Shown piece after piece: positions 1-9,189 of a stretch of 64,000 nucleotides of DNA. The notes beneath the pieces were generated by a model. That model was not told the DNA's origin and ran no database searches. It saw only the letters and a program-made list of their open reading frames with translations. Source of the stretch: Streptomyces sp. LaPpAH-108 (GTDB lineage: Bacteria > Actinomycetota > Actinomycetes > Streptomycetales > Streptomycetaceae); the NCBI RefSeq assembly GCF_000373625.1, contig NZ_KB891999.1, positions 62,001 through 126,000 on the forward strand. Reading direction: 5' to 3'. Each line of letters opens with the position of its first letter. The first letter of the stretch is position 1. The position numbers and the translations under genes are program-made.

Positions 1-330
1 GTAGTCGCGCACCTGCTCCTGCCAGTGCTCGGCGTCGGGTTCGGGCATCTGGAAGCCGTCGAAGAGCCGGGTGTACATCAGCTCGAGGAGGTCGTCCTTG
101 GAGCTGACGTAGGCGTAGAGGGCGGAGACCGTGACGCCCAGCTCGGCCGCCACCTGGCGCATCGAGAGCCCGTCGAGCCCCTGGCGGTCCAGCACGACGA
201 AGGCGGCCTCGGCGATCCGGTCCCGTGAGAGCGGCGCCCGGGCGGGGGCGGCCTGTGTCCGGGCGGGACGCGGGCGCTCCCAGGGGGACGGCGGAGGGGT
301 GGCCGGGGTACCGGGGGCCGCATCGGTCAT
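1..330 (-). CDS. TetR family transcriptional regulator (C-terminus beyond window)
   Basis: The frame is open for 110 codons from the ATG at 330 to the left edge without a stop, so only the N-terminal half is present. After about 30 Pro/Ala-rich residues there is a TetR-type helix-turn-helix: RIAEAAFVVLDRQGLDGLS, then MRQVAAELGVTVSALYAYV and SSKDDLLELM. The ligand-binding domain lies outside the window. The gene is divergent from the MFS exporter at 611, and the intergenic region carries several GAACA-TGTTC palindromes, so it probably represses itself and the exporter. The HTH assignment is firm; the ligand cannot be inferred. Confidence 0.88.
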   Translation of the reverse strand, partial: MTDAAPGTPATPPPSPWERPRPARTQAAPARAPLSRDRIAEAAFVVLDRQGLDGLSMRQVAAELGVTVSALYAYVSSKDDLLELMYTRLFDGFQMPEPDAEHWQEQVRDY

Positions 331-351
331 GGGGACAGTCTAGGCACGCGG

Positions 352-493
352 GAGAACAGTGTTCTCGTCGGTGAACAGGCAACTTCCACAGGCAGACGCG
401 ATATATCTTGTCTCGGCCCAGCGATTGCGCTATATCTTAATGAACAGCGTTCTCCGAGTGAGCAGTGTTCTGTTACTGTGAACAGTGTTCTCC
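352..493. promoter_or_regulatory. Cluster of TetR-type operators between tetR and the MFS exporter
   Basis: The best site is GAGAACAGTGTTCTC at 352-366, a perfect palindrome around a central G. Related sites lie at 480-490 (GAACAGTGTTC, perfect), 460-470 (GAGCAGTGTTC, one mismatch) and 442-452 (GAACAGCGTTC, one mismatch); a half-site GAACAG is at 373-378. Two near-direct repeats, GCGATATATCTTG at 398-410 and GCGCTATATCTTA at 427-439, sit between the outer operators and may hold the promoters. The arrangement fits autoregulation of the divergent TetR gene and repression of the exporter. The palindromes are read directly; TetR binding is inferred from position. Confidence 0.7.
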
Positions 494-610
494 CGTGCGT
501 CCGGCCGCATCGGCTCACCGGGCCGTACCGGCGAGCCGGGCAGCCGTATCCATCCACCCGCCGTACCCGTGGGCGTCATCGCGGGCGCGGCCCTTCCGCC
601 AGGAGTCCCG

Positions 611-2323
611 ATGTCCACCACCGGTGTCGCGTCCAGCGAGACGCCCACCGACTCTCCAGCGCCCTACCGGTGGCGCTGGGCTGCACTCTTCGTGATCCTC
701 GCGGCCGAGGTGATGGACCTCCTCGACGCCGTGGTCACGAACATCGCCGGCCCCTCCATGCGGGCCGATCTCGGAGGCGGCGCGTCCACGCTCCAGTGGC
801 TCGCCGCCGCCTACACCCTCTCGATGGCCGTCGGACTCGTCACCGGCGGACGGCTCGGTGACATCTACGGCCGCCGCCGGATGTTCATGGTCGGCGCCGC
901 GGGCTTCACCGTGGGCTCGCTGCTGTGCGCCATAGCGGGCTCGCCCGAGATACTCATCGCCGCGCGGGTCGTGCAGGGCCTGTTCGGCGCGGTGATGCTG
1001 CCTCAGGGCCTCGGCATGATCAAGGAGATGTTCCCGCCGAAGGAGTCGCAGAAGGCGTTCGGCATGTTCGGGCCGGTCATGGGTCTGTCCGCGGTGTGCG
1101 GCCCGATCCTGGCGGGCTGGCTCGTGGACGCCGACTACTTCGGCACCGGCTGGCGCATGATCTTCCTGATCAACCTGCCGCTGGGCGCCGCGGCCCTCCT
1201 GGGCGCCGCGCGCTATCTGCCGAAGGGCCGCTCCGCGACCAAGCCGCGCCTGGACATCCCCGGCATGCTGCTGGTCTCGCTCGGCGCGATGCTCATCATC
1301 TTCCCGCTGGTCCAGGGCCGTGAGTACGACTGGCCGGTGTGGACCTTCGCGATGATGGCCGCCTCGGTCGTCGTGTTCGCCGTCTTCGCGCGCTACGAGT
1401 CGAGCCGCAGCCGGGCCGGCCAGGACCCGCTGGTCGTCCCCAGCCTCTTCCGCAAGCGCGGCTTCAGCGGCGGCATGATCCTCGGGCTGGTCTTCTTCTC
1501 GACCATGCAGGGCTTCATGCTGGTCTTCAACCTCTACACCCAGATCGGCCTCGGCTACTCCCCGCTCAAGGCGGGCCTGGTCATGGTGCCCTGGTCCGGC
1601 GGCATGATCGTCGGCTTCGGCATCGCCCAGGGCGTCGCCCGGTTCGGCCGCGCCGTGCTCCAGGCGGGCACCGTGGTCATGGCGCTCGGCGTATTCGGCG
1701 TGTGGCTGACCCTGGACATCGTGGGCGCGGGCGTCGGCCCCTGGCAGCTCCTGCCCGCGCTGCTCGTCACCGGCATCGGCATGGGCCTGCTCATGGCGCC
1801 CTTCTTCGACATCGTGCTCGCCAGCGTGGAGCAGCACGAGACGGGTTCGGCGTCGGGCACCATGACCGCGATGCAGCAGCTCGGCGGCGCCTTCGGCGTG
1901 GCCCTCCTGGGCACCGTCTTCTTCGGCCTCCTCGGCGGCGGCATCGCCACCGCCGTCGACCACCGTGCGGACGGTCTGCGCGGACAGCTGGCCGCCGCGC
2001 ATGTCGCACCGGCCGCGCGGGACCGTGTGGTCGCGGATCTGCGGCACTGCGCCTCGGACCGCGCCGTCGCCAAGGACCCGGAGGCCACCCCGGCGTCCTG
2101 TGCCCGTCTGGAGAAGGACACCCGCGCGGCCGTCACCTCGCCGCAGGCCGCCGCGCGCATACCCGGCGCGCTGCGGGCCACCGCGTCGTCCGCCTTCGAG
2201 AGCGGTTTCGGCTCCGTGATGAAGACGGTGCTGTGGATCGTCGACGGGATGCTCGTCCTGACGTTCCTGCTCTCGTTCCTCCTGCCGCGCCACGCGCGTC
2301 CTGAGGAGTCCGCCGGGCACTGA
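611..2323 (+). CDS. DHA2-type MFS multidrug efflux transporter
   Basis: A 570-aa inner-membrane exporter of the 14-helix DHA2 (EmrB/QacA-like) family, expected to use proton antiport. The N-terminal half has the family motif A region GGRLGDIYGRRRMFMVGA and motif C-like glycine/proline-rich helix GPVMGLSAVCGPILAGWL. A periplasmic-loop insertion rich in Ala/Arg (about residues 455-530) precedes the last helix, as is common in actinomycete members. The ATG at 611 is preferred to the upstream in-frame start because AGGAG lies at 601-605. The divergent TetR gene and shared operators suggest drug-inducible expression. Substrate unknown. Confidence 0.92.
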   Translation: MSTTGVASSETPTDSPAPYRWRWAALFVILAAEVMDLLDAVVTNIAGPSMRADLGGGASTLQWLAAAYTLSMAVGLVTGGRLGDIYGRRRMFMVGAAGFTVGSLLCAIAGSPEILIAARVVQGLFGAVMLPQGLGMIKEMFPPKESQKAFGMFGPVMGLSAVCGPILAGWLVDADYFGTGWRMIFLINLPLGAAALLGAARYLPKGRSATKPRLDIPGMLLVSLGAMLIIFPLVQGREYDWPVWTFAMMAASVVVFAVFARYESSRSRAGQDPLVVPSLFRKRGFSGGMILGLVFFSTMQGFMLVFNLYTQIGLGYSPLKAGLVMVPWSGGMIVGFGIAQGVARFGRAVLQAGTVVMALGVFGVWLTLDIVGAGVGPWQLLPALLVTGIGMGLLMAPFFDIVLASVEQHETGSASGTMTAMQQLGGAFGVALLGTVFFGLLGGGIATAVDHRADGLRGQLAAAHVAPAARDRVVADLRHCASDRAVAKDPEATPASCARLEKDTRAAVTSPQAAARIPGALRATASSAFESGFGSVMKTVLWIVDGMLVLTFLLSFLLPRHARPEESAGH

Positions 2324-2344
2324 AATTCCCCCGGCGGCGGGACG

Positions 2345-2386
2345 GGACGGCCGGGCGGCTCCTTCGGCGGGGCTGCCCGGCCGTCC
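2345..2386 (+). terminator. Intrinsic terminator-like hairpin after the MFS gene
   Basis: GGACGGCCGGGC at 2345-2356 pairs perfectly with GCCCGGCCGTCC at 2375-2386 (12 bp, 18-nt loop) and is followed by TGTT. It lies 21 nt after the exporter stop and ends the exporter transcript before the aminotransferase gene. Confidence 0.7.
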
Positions 2387-2549
2387 TGTTCGGAACAGGC
2401 CCAGCGTCCGTCGTGCCGTACGAGACACCGGCGTACGGCGGGAGTCGCGTACCGTAACGCCACGCGGGCGGGACGGCGGCGGTCAACCGCGTTCCACGGC
2501 CCGCGCCGCACCACGCTCGACACCCTCACCGTTCCGGAAGGACGCCCCC

Positions 2550-3665
2550 GTGCTCACGTCGTACGCAGCGCACTTCGACACGCCCGCCGGGTATCTGGAC
2601 TTCGCCCGGTTCGGGCCGCCGTCGCGGGATGCCGTGGCCGCCACCGCGCGGGCGATGGAGGAGACCGCGCGGGCCGACCACACCACCGTGGACGGTCTGA
2701 TGCGCGCGGAGGACACCGCACGGGAGGCGGCGGCACGCCTCGCGGGCACCGACGCCGCGCACACGGTGCTGCTGCCGAACGCGTCGACCGGCGTGTTCCA
2801 CGCCGCGCTCGGTGTCCGGGACGGCGTGGTCCTCGTACCGCGCAGCGACTTCCCCGCCAATCACTATCCGTGGCGCCGCAGCGCGCACCTGGGCCGGGCC
2901 ACACCGCGCTGGCTCGACCCGGAGCCCGGCGGCGGCGTCACCCCGGAACTGGTCCGCGCCACGCTCACCGACGACGTGGTCGCCCTGTCCGTCAGCGCGG
3001 TGGACTTCCGTACGGGGTTCCGGGCCGACCTGACGGCACTGCGCGAGGCGATCGGGCCGGACCGCCTGCTGATCGTGGACGCCATCCAGGGCTTCGGCGT
3101 GGCCGACCTCCCCTGGAGCGCGGCGGACGTCGTGATCGCGGGCGGCCAGAAGTGGCTGCGCGCGGGCTGGTCCACCGGCTTCGCCACCCTGTCCGACCGG
3201 GCGCTGGAGCACCTGGAGCCGGTCCTCACCGGCTGGACGGGAGTCGAGCACGTCGGCCTCTTCGACGGCGCCGAGCACCCGCCCGCCCCCGACGCCCGAC
3301 GCTGGTCGATCACCAACCTGAGCCCGGTGACCGCCGCCTCCTTCACGGCCGCGCTGGAGTTGGTCGAACGGCACACGGTCCCGGCGATCGAAGCGGCCAT
3401 CGAGCTGCGGATCACCGAACTCACCGAGGCCGTCACCGCCCACGGCGGCCACATCCTCTCCCCCACCACCCCGTCCCACCGCGCGGGCATCCTCTCCTTC
3501 ACCCTGCCCGACCACGACCCCGCCCTCGTCGCCAAGGCACTCCACGCGGAAGGCGTCACCCCGACGGTACGCACCGACTCGCTCCGCCTCTCCCCGCACG
3601 CATCGACCCCGCCGGAGGCGACGGAGCGGGTGGCGACGGCGCTGTCGTCGCTGCGCGGTCGCTGA
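2550..3665 (+). CDS. Class V PLP-dependent aminotransferase / cysteine desulfurase-like
   Basis: A 371-aa fold-type I PLP enzyme of the class V group, which includes cysteine desulfurases, selenocysteine lyases, kynureninase-like and isopenicillin-epimerase-like enzymes. The PLP-binding Asp lies in LLIVDAIQGFG (about D177) and the Schiff-base Lys in GGQKWLRAGWSTGF (about K201). The GTG start at 2550 has GGAAGG eight bases upstream. It stands alone between terminators, with no isc/suf partner genes and no obvious active-site cysteine loop, so cysteine desulfurase activity is not supported. Family certain, reaction unknown. Confidence 0.85.
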   Translation: MLTSYAAHFDTPAGYLDFARFGPPSRDAVAATARAMEETARADHTTVDGLMRAEDTAREAAARLAGTDAAHTVLLPNASTGVFHAALGVRDGVVLVPRSDFPANHYPWRRSAHLGRATPRWLDPEPGGGVTPELVRATLTDDVVALSVSAVDFRTGFRADLTALREAIGPDRLLIVDAIQGFGVADLPWSAADVVIAGGQKWLRAGWSTGFATLSDRALEHLEPVLTGWTGVEHVGLFDGAEHPPAPDARRWSITNLSPVTAASFTAALELVERHTVPAIEAAIELRITELTEAVTAHGGHILSPTTPSHRAGILSFTLPDHDPALVAKALHAEGVTPTVRTDSLRLSPHASTPPEATERVATALSSLRGR

Positions 3666-3764
3666 GGGCGGCGGGAAGCCGCCCGCTCCTCGGCCGGACC
3701 CCGCCCCAGCCGCCCTCGGCAGAGCCGGAGTCGACCAGACCCCGTAACCCCCGGCAGGACCATG

Positions 3765-5606
3765 TCAGCCCAGGTCCAGCTCCGGGGCGTACAGGTCCAG
3801 CCAGAGCGCCAGGTCGAGCGTGCGTTCCATGCCGCGTCGGGCGGCCTGGGTGACGACAGGGCCGTCGCCGGTGGCGGTGCGGCGGACCTTGTCGCGGTCC
3901 AGGAGGTCGAAGACGCGGTGGGAGGGCTGGGAGAGGAGGTCGTGGATCTGGGACTGGAGGGCTCGGGCGTAGCCGGGGTCCTGGGTGGAGGGGTAGGGGC
4001 TCTTGACGCGGTCGTAGACCGAACGAGGGAGGAGGTCGGCGGTGGCCTCGCGCAGGAGGCTCTTCTCGCGGCCGTCGAAGGACTTCAGGGCCCAGGGGGT
4101 GTTGTAGACGTACTCGACGAGCCGGTGGTCGCAGAACGGCACCCGGACTTCGAGGCCGACAGCCATGCTCATGCGGTCCTTGCGGTCGAGCAGGGCTCGG
4201 ACGAAGCGGGTGAGGTGGAGGTTGCACATGCGCCGCATGCGGTACTCGAAGTCGCTCTCCCCGTCGAGGCGTTCGATGCCGGAGACGGCCGTGCGGTAGC
4301 CGTCGGCGATGTAGCCCTCCAGGTCCAGGGATTTGGTGAGGTCGGAGCGCAGGACGCCGGTGTCGTCGCCGAAGTGGCGGCCGAGGCTGACGAGCCAGGG
4401 GAAGGTCTCGGCGTGCCGGGCCTCCTCGTCGAAGAACTGGAGGTAGCCGCCGAAGACCTCATCGGCGGACTCGCCCGAGAGCGCCACCGTGGACTGGTCG
4501 CGGATGGCGCGGAACAGCAGCAGGAGCGAGGCGTCCATGTCACCGAACCCGGCGGGCAGGTCGCGGGCGCGGATGACCCTCGCGCGGGCGGCCGGGTCGG
4601 CCAGGGACTGGGCGTCCAGGACGATGTCCTGGTGATCGGTCCGCGCGAGTCGGGCCACGTCGTGGACGAAGGGGGTGTCGGGCGTGCCGCGCAGTTCGTC
4701 CGCGACGAAGTTGTCCGCCTGTCCGGCGAAGTCGACGGCGAAGCTGCGTACCTTCTCCCCCTGCTCACCGAGCTGCCGGGCGGCGAGCGCGGTCATGGCG
4801 GAGGAGTCCAGGCCCCCGGAGAGCAGGGTGCAGCGGGGCACGTCGGCGACGAGCTGGCGGCGCACGATGTCGTCGAGGAGCGAGCGGACGGTGGCGATGG
4901 TGGTGTCGCGGTCGTCGGTGTGCGGGCGGGTCTCCAGCCGCCAGTAGGCGCGGGTGCGCAGGCCGGAGCGGTCGACGGTGACGACGGTGCCGGGCTCGAC
5001 CTCGCGGATGCCGTCCCACACGGCGTGCCCGGGCGTCTTGATCAGGGTGAGCAGTTCGCGCAGGCCGTCCAGGGTCACCCGGGGGCGGGCCAGCGGGTTG
5101 GCGAGGATGGCCTTGGGTTCGGAGCCGAAGAGGACGCCGTCGGGGGTGGGGTGGTAGTAGAAGGGCTTGATGCCCATGCGGTCGCGGATCATCACGAGCT
5201 TGTCGTGGCGGCCGTCCCACACGGCGAAGGCGTACATGCCGTTCAGCCGCTCGGCCACCGCGTCGCCCCATGCGAGGTAGCCGCGCAGGACGACCTCGGT
5301 GTCGGAGTCGGTGGTGAACCGGTGGCCGCGGCCCTGGAGTTCGCGGCGCAGCTCGGTGAAGTTGTACGCCTCGCCGGAGTAGACGAGGGCCACGGTGCCC
5401 TCGGGGGTGCGGACGGTCATGGGCTGGCGTCCGCCGGGGAGGTCGATGATCGCGAGCCGCCGGTGTCCGAGCGCGGCCGGGCCCTCGGCCCAGGTGCCCC
5501 GGTCGTCCGGTCCCCGGCAGGACATCGTCTCGGTCATCGCATCCAATGCGGAGTCGTCGGCCGCGAGGTCGCGGTCGAAGGAGACCCATCCGGTGATGCC
5601 GCACAT
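3765..5606 (-). CDS. asnB: Asparagine synthetase (glutamine-hydrolysing), AsnB type
   Basis: A 613-aa two-domain enzyme converting aspartate, glutamine and ATP to asparagine. Cys2 of MCGITGWV is the glutaminase nucleophile exposed after removal of Met1, and RLAIIDLPGG with YSGEAYNFTELR forms the glutamine site. The synthetase domain has the pyrophosphate loop LLSGGLDSSAMTAL and the motif ALSGESADEVFGGYLQF. Length is typical for the actinomycete AsnB/AsnO type. ATG at 5606 follows GGAGG. Related enzymes amidate other substrates such as lipid II or peptide natural products, but no biosynthetic genes adjoin it, so primary or stress-linked asparagine synthesis is the default. Confidence 0.93.
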   Translation of the reverse strand: MCGITGWVSFDRDLAADDSALDAMTETMSCRGPDDRGTWAEGPAALGHRRLAIIDLPGGRQPMTVRTPEGTVALVYSGEAYNFTELRRELQGRGHRFTTDSDTEVVLRGYLAWGDAVAERLNGMYAFAVWDGRHDKLVMIRDRMGIKPFYYHPTPDGVLFGSEPKAILANPLARPRVTLDGLRELLTLIKTPGHAVWDGIREVEPGTVVTVDRSGLRTRAYWRLETRPHTDDRDTTIATVRSLLDDIVRRQLVADVPRCTLLSGGLDSSAMTALAARQLGEQGEKVRSFAVDFAGQADNFVADELRGTPDTPFVHDVARLARTDHQDIVLDAQSLADPAARARVIRARDLPAGFGDMDASLLLLFRAIRDQSTVALSGESADEVFGGYLQFFDEEARHAETFPWLVSLGRHFGDDTGVLRSDLTKSLDLEGYIADGYRTAVSGIERLDGESDFEYRMRRMCNLHLTRFVRALLDRKDRMSMAVGLEVRVPFCDHRLVEYVYNTPWALKSFDGREKSLLREATADLLPRSVYDRVKSPYPSTQDPGYARALQSQIHDLLSQPSHRVFDLLDRDKVRRTATGDGPVVTQAARRGMERTLDLALWLDLYAPELDLG

Positions 5607-6035
5607 GTGCTGCCTCCTGCCTCCGGCCGACGGCCGCCCCTACGCTCACCTGCGCTTTCCGGGTGGCGTGCGAGAGACCGCCGAACCAGTTGTATCGAGC
5701 ACCTATATGACGAGCCTCCGCCCGCGAGCCGCCCGGGTCAACGCGTCCGTAACATACCCGACCCCTGCCCCACACACGCCGGACACGATTTCGGCCGCCC
5801 TTTGCCAAAGCGAAAGCCAGACAGCGGGGCACGTTCGGGCCGAGCGGCCCCTCGACACCCCGGATCAGGCCACGGGCAAAAACTTCCCCAAAGGGCAGAC
5901 GATCACGGTCTTCGCGAAAAGAAACGGGACGACCCCTACGACTCCCTCTTCGACCTCCGGAACTTCCGGCGCTTCCGCACTACGCTCGCGCCCGTACCAC
6001 GGCACATCACCACACGGAACGGAACAAACACACAC
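5607..6035. other. Divergent intergenic region asnB / HVA1 gene
   Basis: This 429-bp region is more AT-rich than its surroundings. It must hold the minus-strand promoter for asnB and the plus-strand promoter for the small gene at 6036. AT-rich stretches such as the CATATAG sequence near 5704-5710 are candidates, but no convincing -35/-10 pair or operator was found, and no small conserved ORF. Confidence 0.4.
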
Positions 6036-6245
6036 ATGGCGGAGCAATTCTCGGTCGGCGACCACGTCCGGTGGAACTCGGAGGCGGGTCACGTCGAAGG
6101 CGTCATCATCAAGAAGCACACCCATGACGTGGAGTTCAAGGGCTACACCCACCACTGCTCGGAGAAGGACCCGCAGTACGAGATCAAGAGCGACAAGACC
6201 GACCACATCGCCCTGCACAAGGGCTCGGCGCTCACCAAGATCTGA
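6036..6245 (+). CDS. Small HVA1/DUF2945 TUDOR-like protein
   Basis: A 69-aa cytoplasmic protein consisting of a single hypervirulence-associated (HVA1, DUF2945) TUDOR-like domain. It begins MAEQFSVGDHVRWNSEAGHV, followed by a valine/isoleucine beta-strand region and PQYEIKSDKTDHIALHKGSAL, matching the family layout of SH3-like strands with a conserved QYEIKSDKT segment. The true start is the ATG at 6036; upstream in-frame sequence is antisense to asnB. Function of the family in bacteria is unknown. It is monocistronic with a hairpin just after the stop. Confidence 0.85.
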   Translation: MAEQFSVGDHVRWNSEAGHVEGVIIKKHTHDVEFKGYTHHCSEKDPQYEIKSDKTDHIALHKGSALTKI

Positions 6246-6272
6246 CCGGCCGGAAGCCCCGGTTCCCGCGCG

Positions 6273-6289
6273 TTGCCGGTTCCCGGCAA
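6273..6289 (+). terminator. Hairpin after the HVA1 gene
   Basis: TTGCCGG at 6273-6279 and CCGGCAA at 6283-6289 form a perfect 7-bp stem with a 3-nt loop, 28 nt downstream of the stop at 6245. No long U tract follows. Confidence 0.45.
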
Positions 6290-6361
6290 TCCTGACTACG
6301 CTCCAGTGGATCAACACCGGCAGGAGCACGTCAACGGCGTGCGCGAGGAGCGGGGGACACG

Positions 6362-7423
6362 GTGTCGGAGCCGGACGTGGCCGGATTCCTGGGCGGGTAC
6401 GCCCATACGCTGGCCGAGGTGTCCGTCACCGGGCGCAGACTCACCCGGGAGGAGCTGGAGGAGCGGCGCGCGCTCGGGGAGCGGGCCGCCGACGCCGGGC
6501 ACAGTCTGCGCGCTCTCGTGCGCGGCCATCTGGCGGCGACCCGCACGTCCTGGCCGGCCGGTACGCCGGGGAGCGCGGTCGGCGGCGTGCTGGCCGCCGT
6601 CGAGCAGGCGGTGGACGCCTTCGCGGAGGGGTACGAGCGGGCGCAGCGCCTGGCAGTGCGTCAAGAAGAGGCCGCGCGACGGGAGTTCATCGACGATCTG
6701 CTCTACGGCCGCAGTGATCTCGGGCGGCTCGCCGAGCGGGCCGAGCGGTTCGGGCTCGTCCTCTCCCACGGGCACGCGGTCGCGGTGGCCGAGGGGACGG
6801 ACGCGTACGACGACGCCTCCCCCGCCACTCGCCGGGTGGAGGGCGACCTGATGGCGCGGTTCGACCAGCGGCACATCCTGCTCGCCACGAAGAACGGCAA
6901 GCTGATCTGCATCGCGCCCGGCGACGAGGGCGAGATCCTGGACCGTTTCGCGGAGCAGGCGCGGTCCACCACCGACTGCGTACGGGTGGCCATCGGGCGG
7001 CCCCGGCCCGGTCCGGGCGGTGTCGTGCAGTCGTACGAGGAGGCGCTGAGCACGCTCGATCTCGCCGAGCGGCTGGGGCTGGACACCCCGGTCGTACGCG
7101 CCGCCGATCTGCTGGTGTATCCCGTGCTGGCTCGGGACCGGCAGGCGATGGCGGACCTGGTGCTCAGCGCGCTGGGGCCGCTGCGGGCGGCCCGGGGCGG
7201 TGCGGAGCCGCTGCTGCGCACGCTGGAGGCGTACTTCGAGTCGGGGTGTACGGCCGCGGCGGCGGCCCGGCGGCTCGCGCTGAGCGTGCGGGCGCTGACC
7301 TATCGGCTGGACCGCATACACCAGTTGACCGGCGCCAACCCGGCCGATCCCCTGCACCGGTACACCCTGCAGACCGCCGTCATCGGGGCGCGGCTGCTGG
7401 GGTGGCCGAAAGAAGAGCTGTAA
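6362..7423 (+). CDS. PucR family transcriptional regulator (HTH_30 C-terminus)
   Basis: A 353-aa regulator. The C-terminus carries the PucR/CdaR helix-turn-helix: LLRTLEAYFESGCTAAAAAR, followed by RLALSVRALTYRLDRIHQLT and a terminal segment on the paradigm DPLHRYTLQTAVIGARLLG. The middle part (about residues 110-250) is the degenerate GGDEF-like region seen in this family, and the N-terminal 100 residues are helical. The GTG at 6362 is used. No target is adjacent in the same direction; the convergent flotillin gene is an unlikely target. The effector is unknown. Confidence 0.85.
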   Translation: MSEPDVAGFLGGYAHTLAEVSVTGRRLTREELEERRALGERAADAGHSLRALVRGHLAATRTSWPAGTPGSAVGGVLAAVEQAVDAFAEGYERAQRLAVRQEEAARREFIDDLLYGRSDLGRLAERAERFGLVLSHGHAVAVAEGTDAYDDASPATRRVEGDLMARFDQRHILLATKNGKLICIAPGDEGEILDRFAEQARSTTDCVRVAIGRPRPGPGGVVQSYEEALSTLDLAERLGLDTPVVRAADLLVYPVLARDRQAMADLVLSALGPLRAARGGAEPLLRTLEAYFESGCTAAAAARRLALSVRALTYRLDRIHQLTGANPADPLHRYTLQTAVIGARLLGWPKEEL

Positions 7424-7463
7424 GAGCGAGCTGTAACGGAGGCTGTACGGAGGAACCGCGCAA

Positions 7464-7532
7464 GGCCAGGGGGCCCACCGCGCGCGGCAGGCCCCCGGCC
7501 ATCCAACTCCCCCGGTCTCAAGGCTTCTTGAG
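7464..7532. terminator. Bidirectional terminator region between pucR-like gene and flotillin
   Basis: Two hairpins lie between convergent genes. GGGGGCC at 7469-7475 pairs with GGCCCCC at 7490-7496, extended by GGCC at 7464-7467 and 7497-7500. A second, CTCAAG (7517-7522) with CTTGAG (7527-7532) and a 4-nt loop, sits three bases past the flotillin stop. Confidence 0.6.
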
Positions 7533-7535
7533 CCG

Positions 7536-9059
7536 TCAGCCGGTGATCTCCACCTTGCCGTTCGCCCGCTCCGGGTGCTGAGCCGGGGCCGCGGCCCGCT
7601 CGGTGACGCCCTTCAGGAGCTGGGCCAGGTCGACTCCCGTGGTGGAGCCGAGCAGTTCGAGGCCCTGGGCCACGTTGTCCGCGACCGCGCGCGGGATGCG
7701 GCCCGCGCCGTCGGTGGAGATGACCGTCATCTTGTCCACGTTGGACAGCGGCTCGGACGCCTTGGCGACGACCTCCGGCAGCACCTCGATCAGCATCTGG
7801 AGGACGGCCGCGTCGCCGTACTCCCGGTACGCGTCGGCCTTCTTGCGCATGGCCTCGGCCTCGGCGCTGCCCTTGGCGGTGATCGCCGCGGCCTCGGCGT
7901 CGCCCTCCAGGCGGACCGCCTCCGCGACGGCCGCACGGCGGGACCGCTCGGCCTCACCCTGCTTGAGGCCCTCGATGGCCTCCGCCTCGGCCAGCGCGCC
8001 ACGGCGCTGCTTCTCGCCCTCACCGGTGAGCCGGGCCCGCTCGGCCTCGGCCTCGGCCGCCGCGATCGCGGCAAGGCGCTCCGCCTCGGCCTGCTTGACG
8101 CGGGCGACCCTGCGCGCCTCCGCCTCCTGCTCGGCGGCGTAGCGCTGGGCGTCGGCGGGCTTGCGGACCTGGGTGTCGAGCTGGCGGTCGGTCAGGGCGG
8201 CCTGGCGCTCGGCGACCTTCTCCTGCTGGGTGAGGATCTCCTGCTGGCGGGCGGCGTCGGCGAGCGGTCCGGCGGCGTTCGCGCGGGCGGCGGCCTCGTC
8301 GGTCTCCGCCTTGATCTCGGCCTGCTTCAGCGCGAACGTCCGCTGGGCGACGGCGATCTCCTCGGCGGCCTTGAGGCGGGCCTGCTCGGCGGCGCGCTGG
8401 GCGACGGCCTCCGCGATGTCGGCCTCCTGCTTGGCGCGGGCGGCCTCGGGACGGCCCAGGTCCTCCAGGTAGGAGCCCTCGGTGGTGATGTCCTGGATCT
8501 GGAAGGCGTCGAGCACCAGGCCCTGGCCCGACAGGCTCGCCTCGGCCTCCTCCGCCACCTGACCGGCGAACGCGGCACGGTCGCGGATGACGTCCTCGAC
8601 CGACATGCGGCCGACGATGGCGCGCAGCGCGCCGGAGAGGACTTCCTGGGTGAAGCCGACGATGCCGTCCTGCTGCATCAGGAACCGCTGGGCGGCGGCG
8701 CGGATGGAGTCCTCGCTGCCGCCGACCTTGACGATGGCGACCCCGTCCAGGTTGGCCTTCACACCGCGCAGGGTCACCGCGCCGCGCACCGCGACCGGGA
8801 TGTGCCGCGAGGACAGATCGAGGGTGAACCGCTGCTGCACGAACGGTACGACGAACACGCCGCCGCCGACCACGACCTTCTGGCCGCTGTTGTCGGTGAA
8901 GACCCGCCCGGTCTCCGGATCGGTGGACTTCTTGCCCCGGCGCCCGGTGACGATGAACGCCTCGCTCGGGCCCGCCACTTTGTAACGACTGACGACGACG
9001 AGAGCCGTGAGAACGATCAGGACGATGATTCCGACCACGGCGACGACGACTGGACTCAT
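7536..9059 (-). CDS. Flotillin-like SPFH domain membrane protein
   Basis: About 507 aa. A single N-terminal membrane helix (MSPVVVAVVGIIVLIVLTAL) is followed by an SPFH domain (about residues 30-200) and a long Ala/Glu/Gln/Arg-rich coiled coil (about 200-430) of the flotillin type, ending in a short variable tail. Flotillins organise membrane microdomains. The ATG at 9059 is preferred because the helix starts there; an in-frame ATG at 9077 would add six residues. It lies 130 bp downstream of an NfeD-like gene, the usual SPFH/NfeD partnership, which supports both calls. Confidence 0.9.
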   Translation of the reverse strand: MSPVVVAVVGIIVLIVLTALVVVSRYKVAGPSEAFIVTGRRGKKSTDPETGRVFTDNSGQKVVVGGGVFVVPFVQQRFTLDLSSRHIPVAVRGAVTLRGVKANLDGVAIVKVGGSEDSIRAAAQRFLMQQDGIVGFTQEVLSGALRAIVGRMSVEDVIRDRAAFAGQVAEEAEASLSGQGLVLDAFQIQDITTEGSYLEDLGRPEAARAKQEADIAEAVAQRAAEQARLKAAEEIAVAQRTFALKQAEIKAETDEAAARANAAGPLADAARQQEILTQQEKVAERQAALTDRQLDTQVRKPADAQRYAAEQEAEARRVARVKQAEAERLAAIAAAEAEAERARLTGEGEKQRRGALAEAEAIEGLKQGEAERSRRAAVAEAVRLEGDAEAAAITAKGSAEAEAMRKKADAYREYGDAAVLQMLIEVLPEVVAKASEPLSNVDKMTVISTDGAGRIPRAVADNVAQGLELLGSTTGVDLAQLLKGVTERAAAPAQHPERANGKVEITG

Positions 9060-9189
9060 GACAGTGCCCCCAGACACATGACACCCCGTAGGGGGTTGGC
9101 AACTCCGGCCCGTGCGGGGCCGGTCGAACGATCACGGGCCGGATCTCTCACCGGCCGACAAGCGGAACGGTCTTGCTGAGCGCGGGAGT

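Noticed and set aside
515..2428. Minus-strand ORF opposite the MFS gene
   Set aside because: Antisense shadow, Gly/Arg/Glu/His-rich, no family motifs.
3762..6245. Plus-strand ORF of 827 codons opposite asnB
   Set aside because: Shadow frame; only its last 69 codons form the real HVA1 gene.
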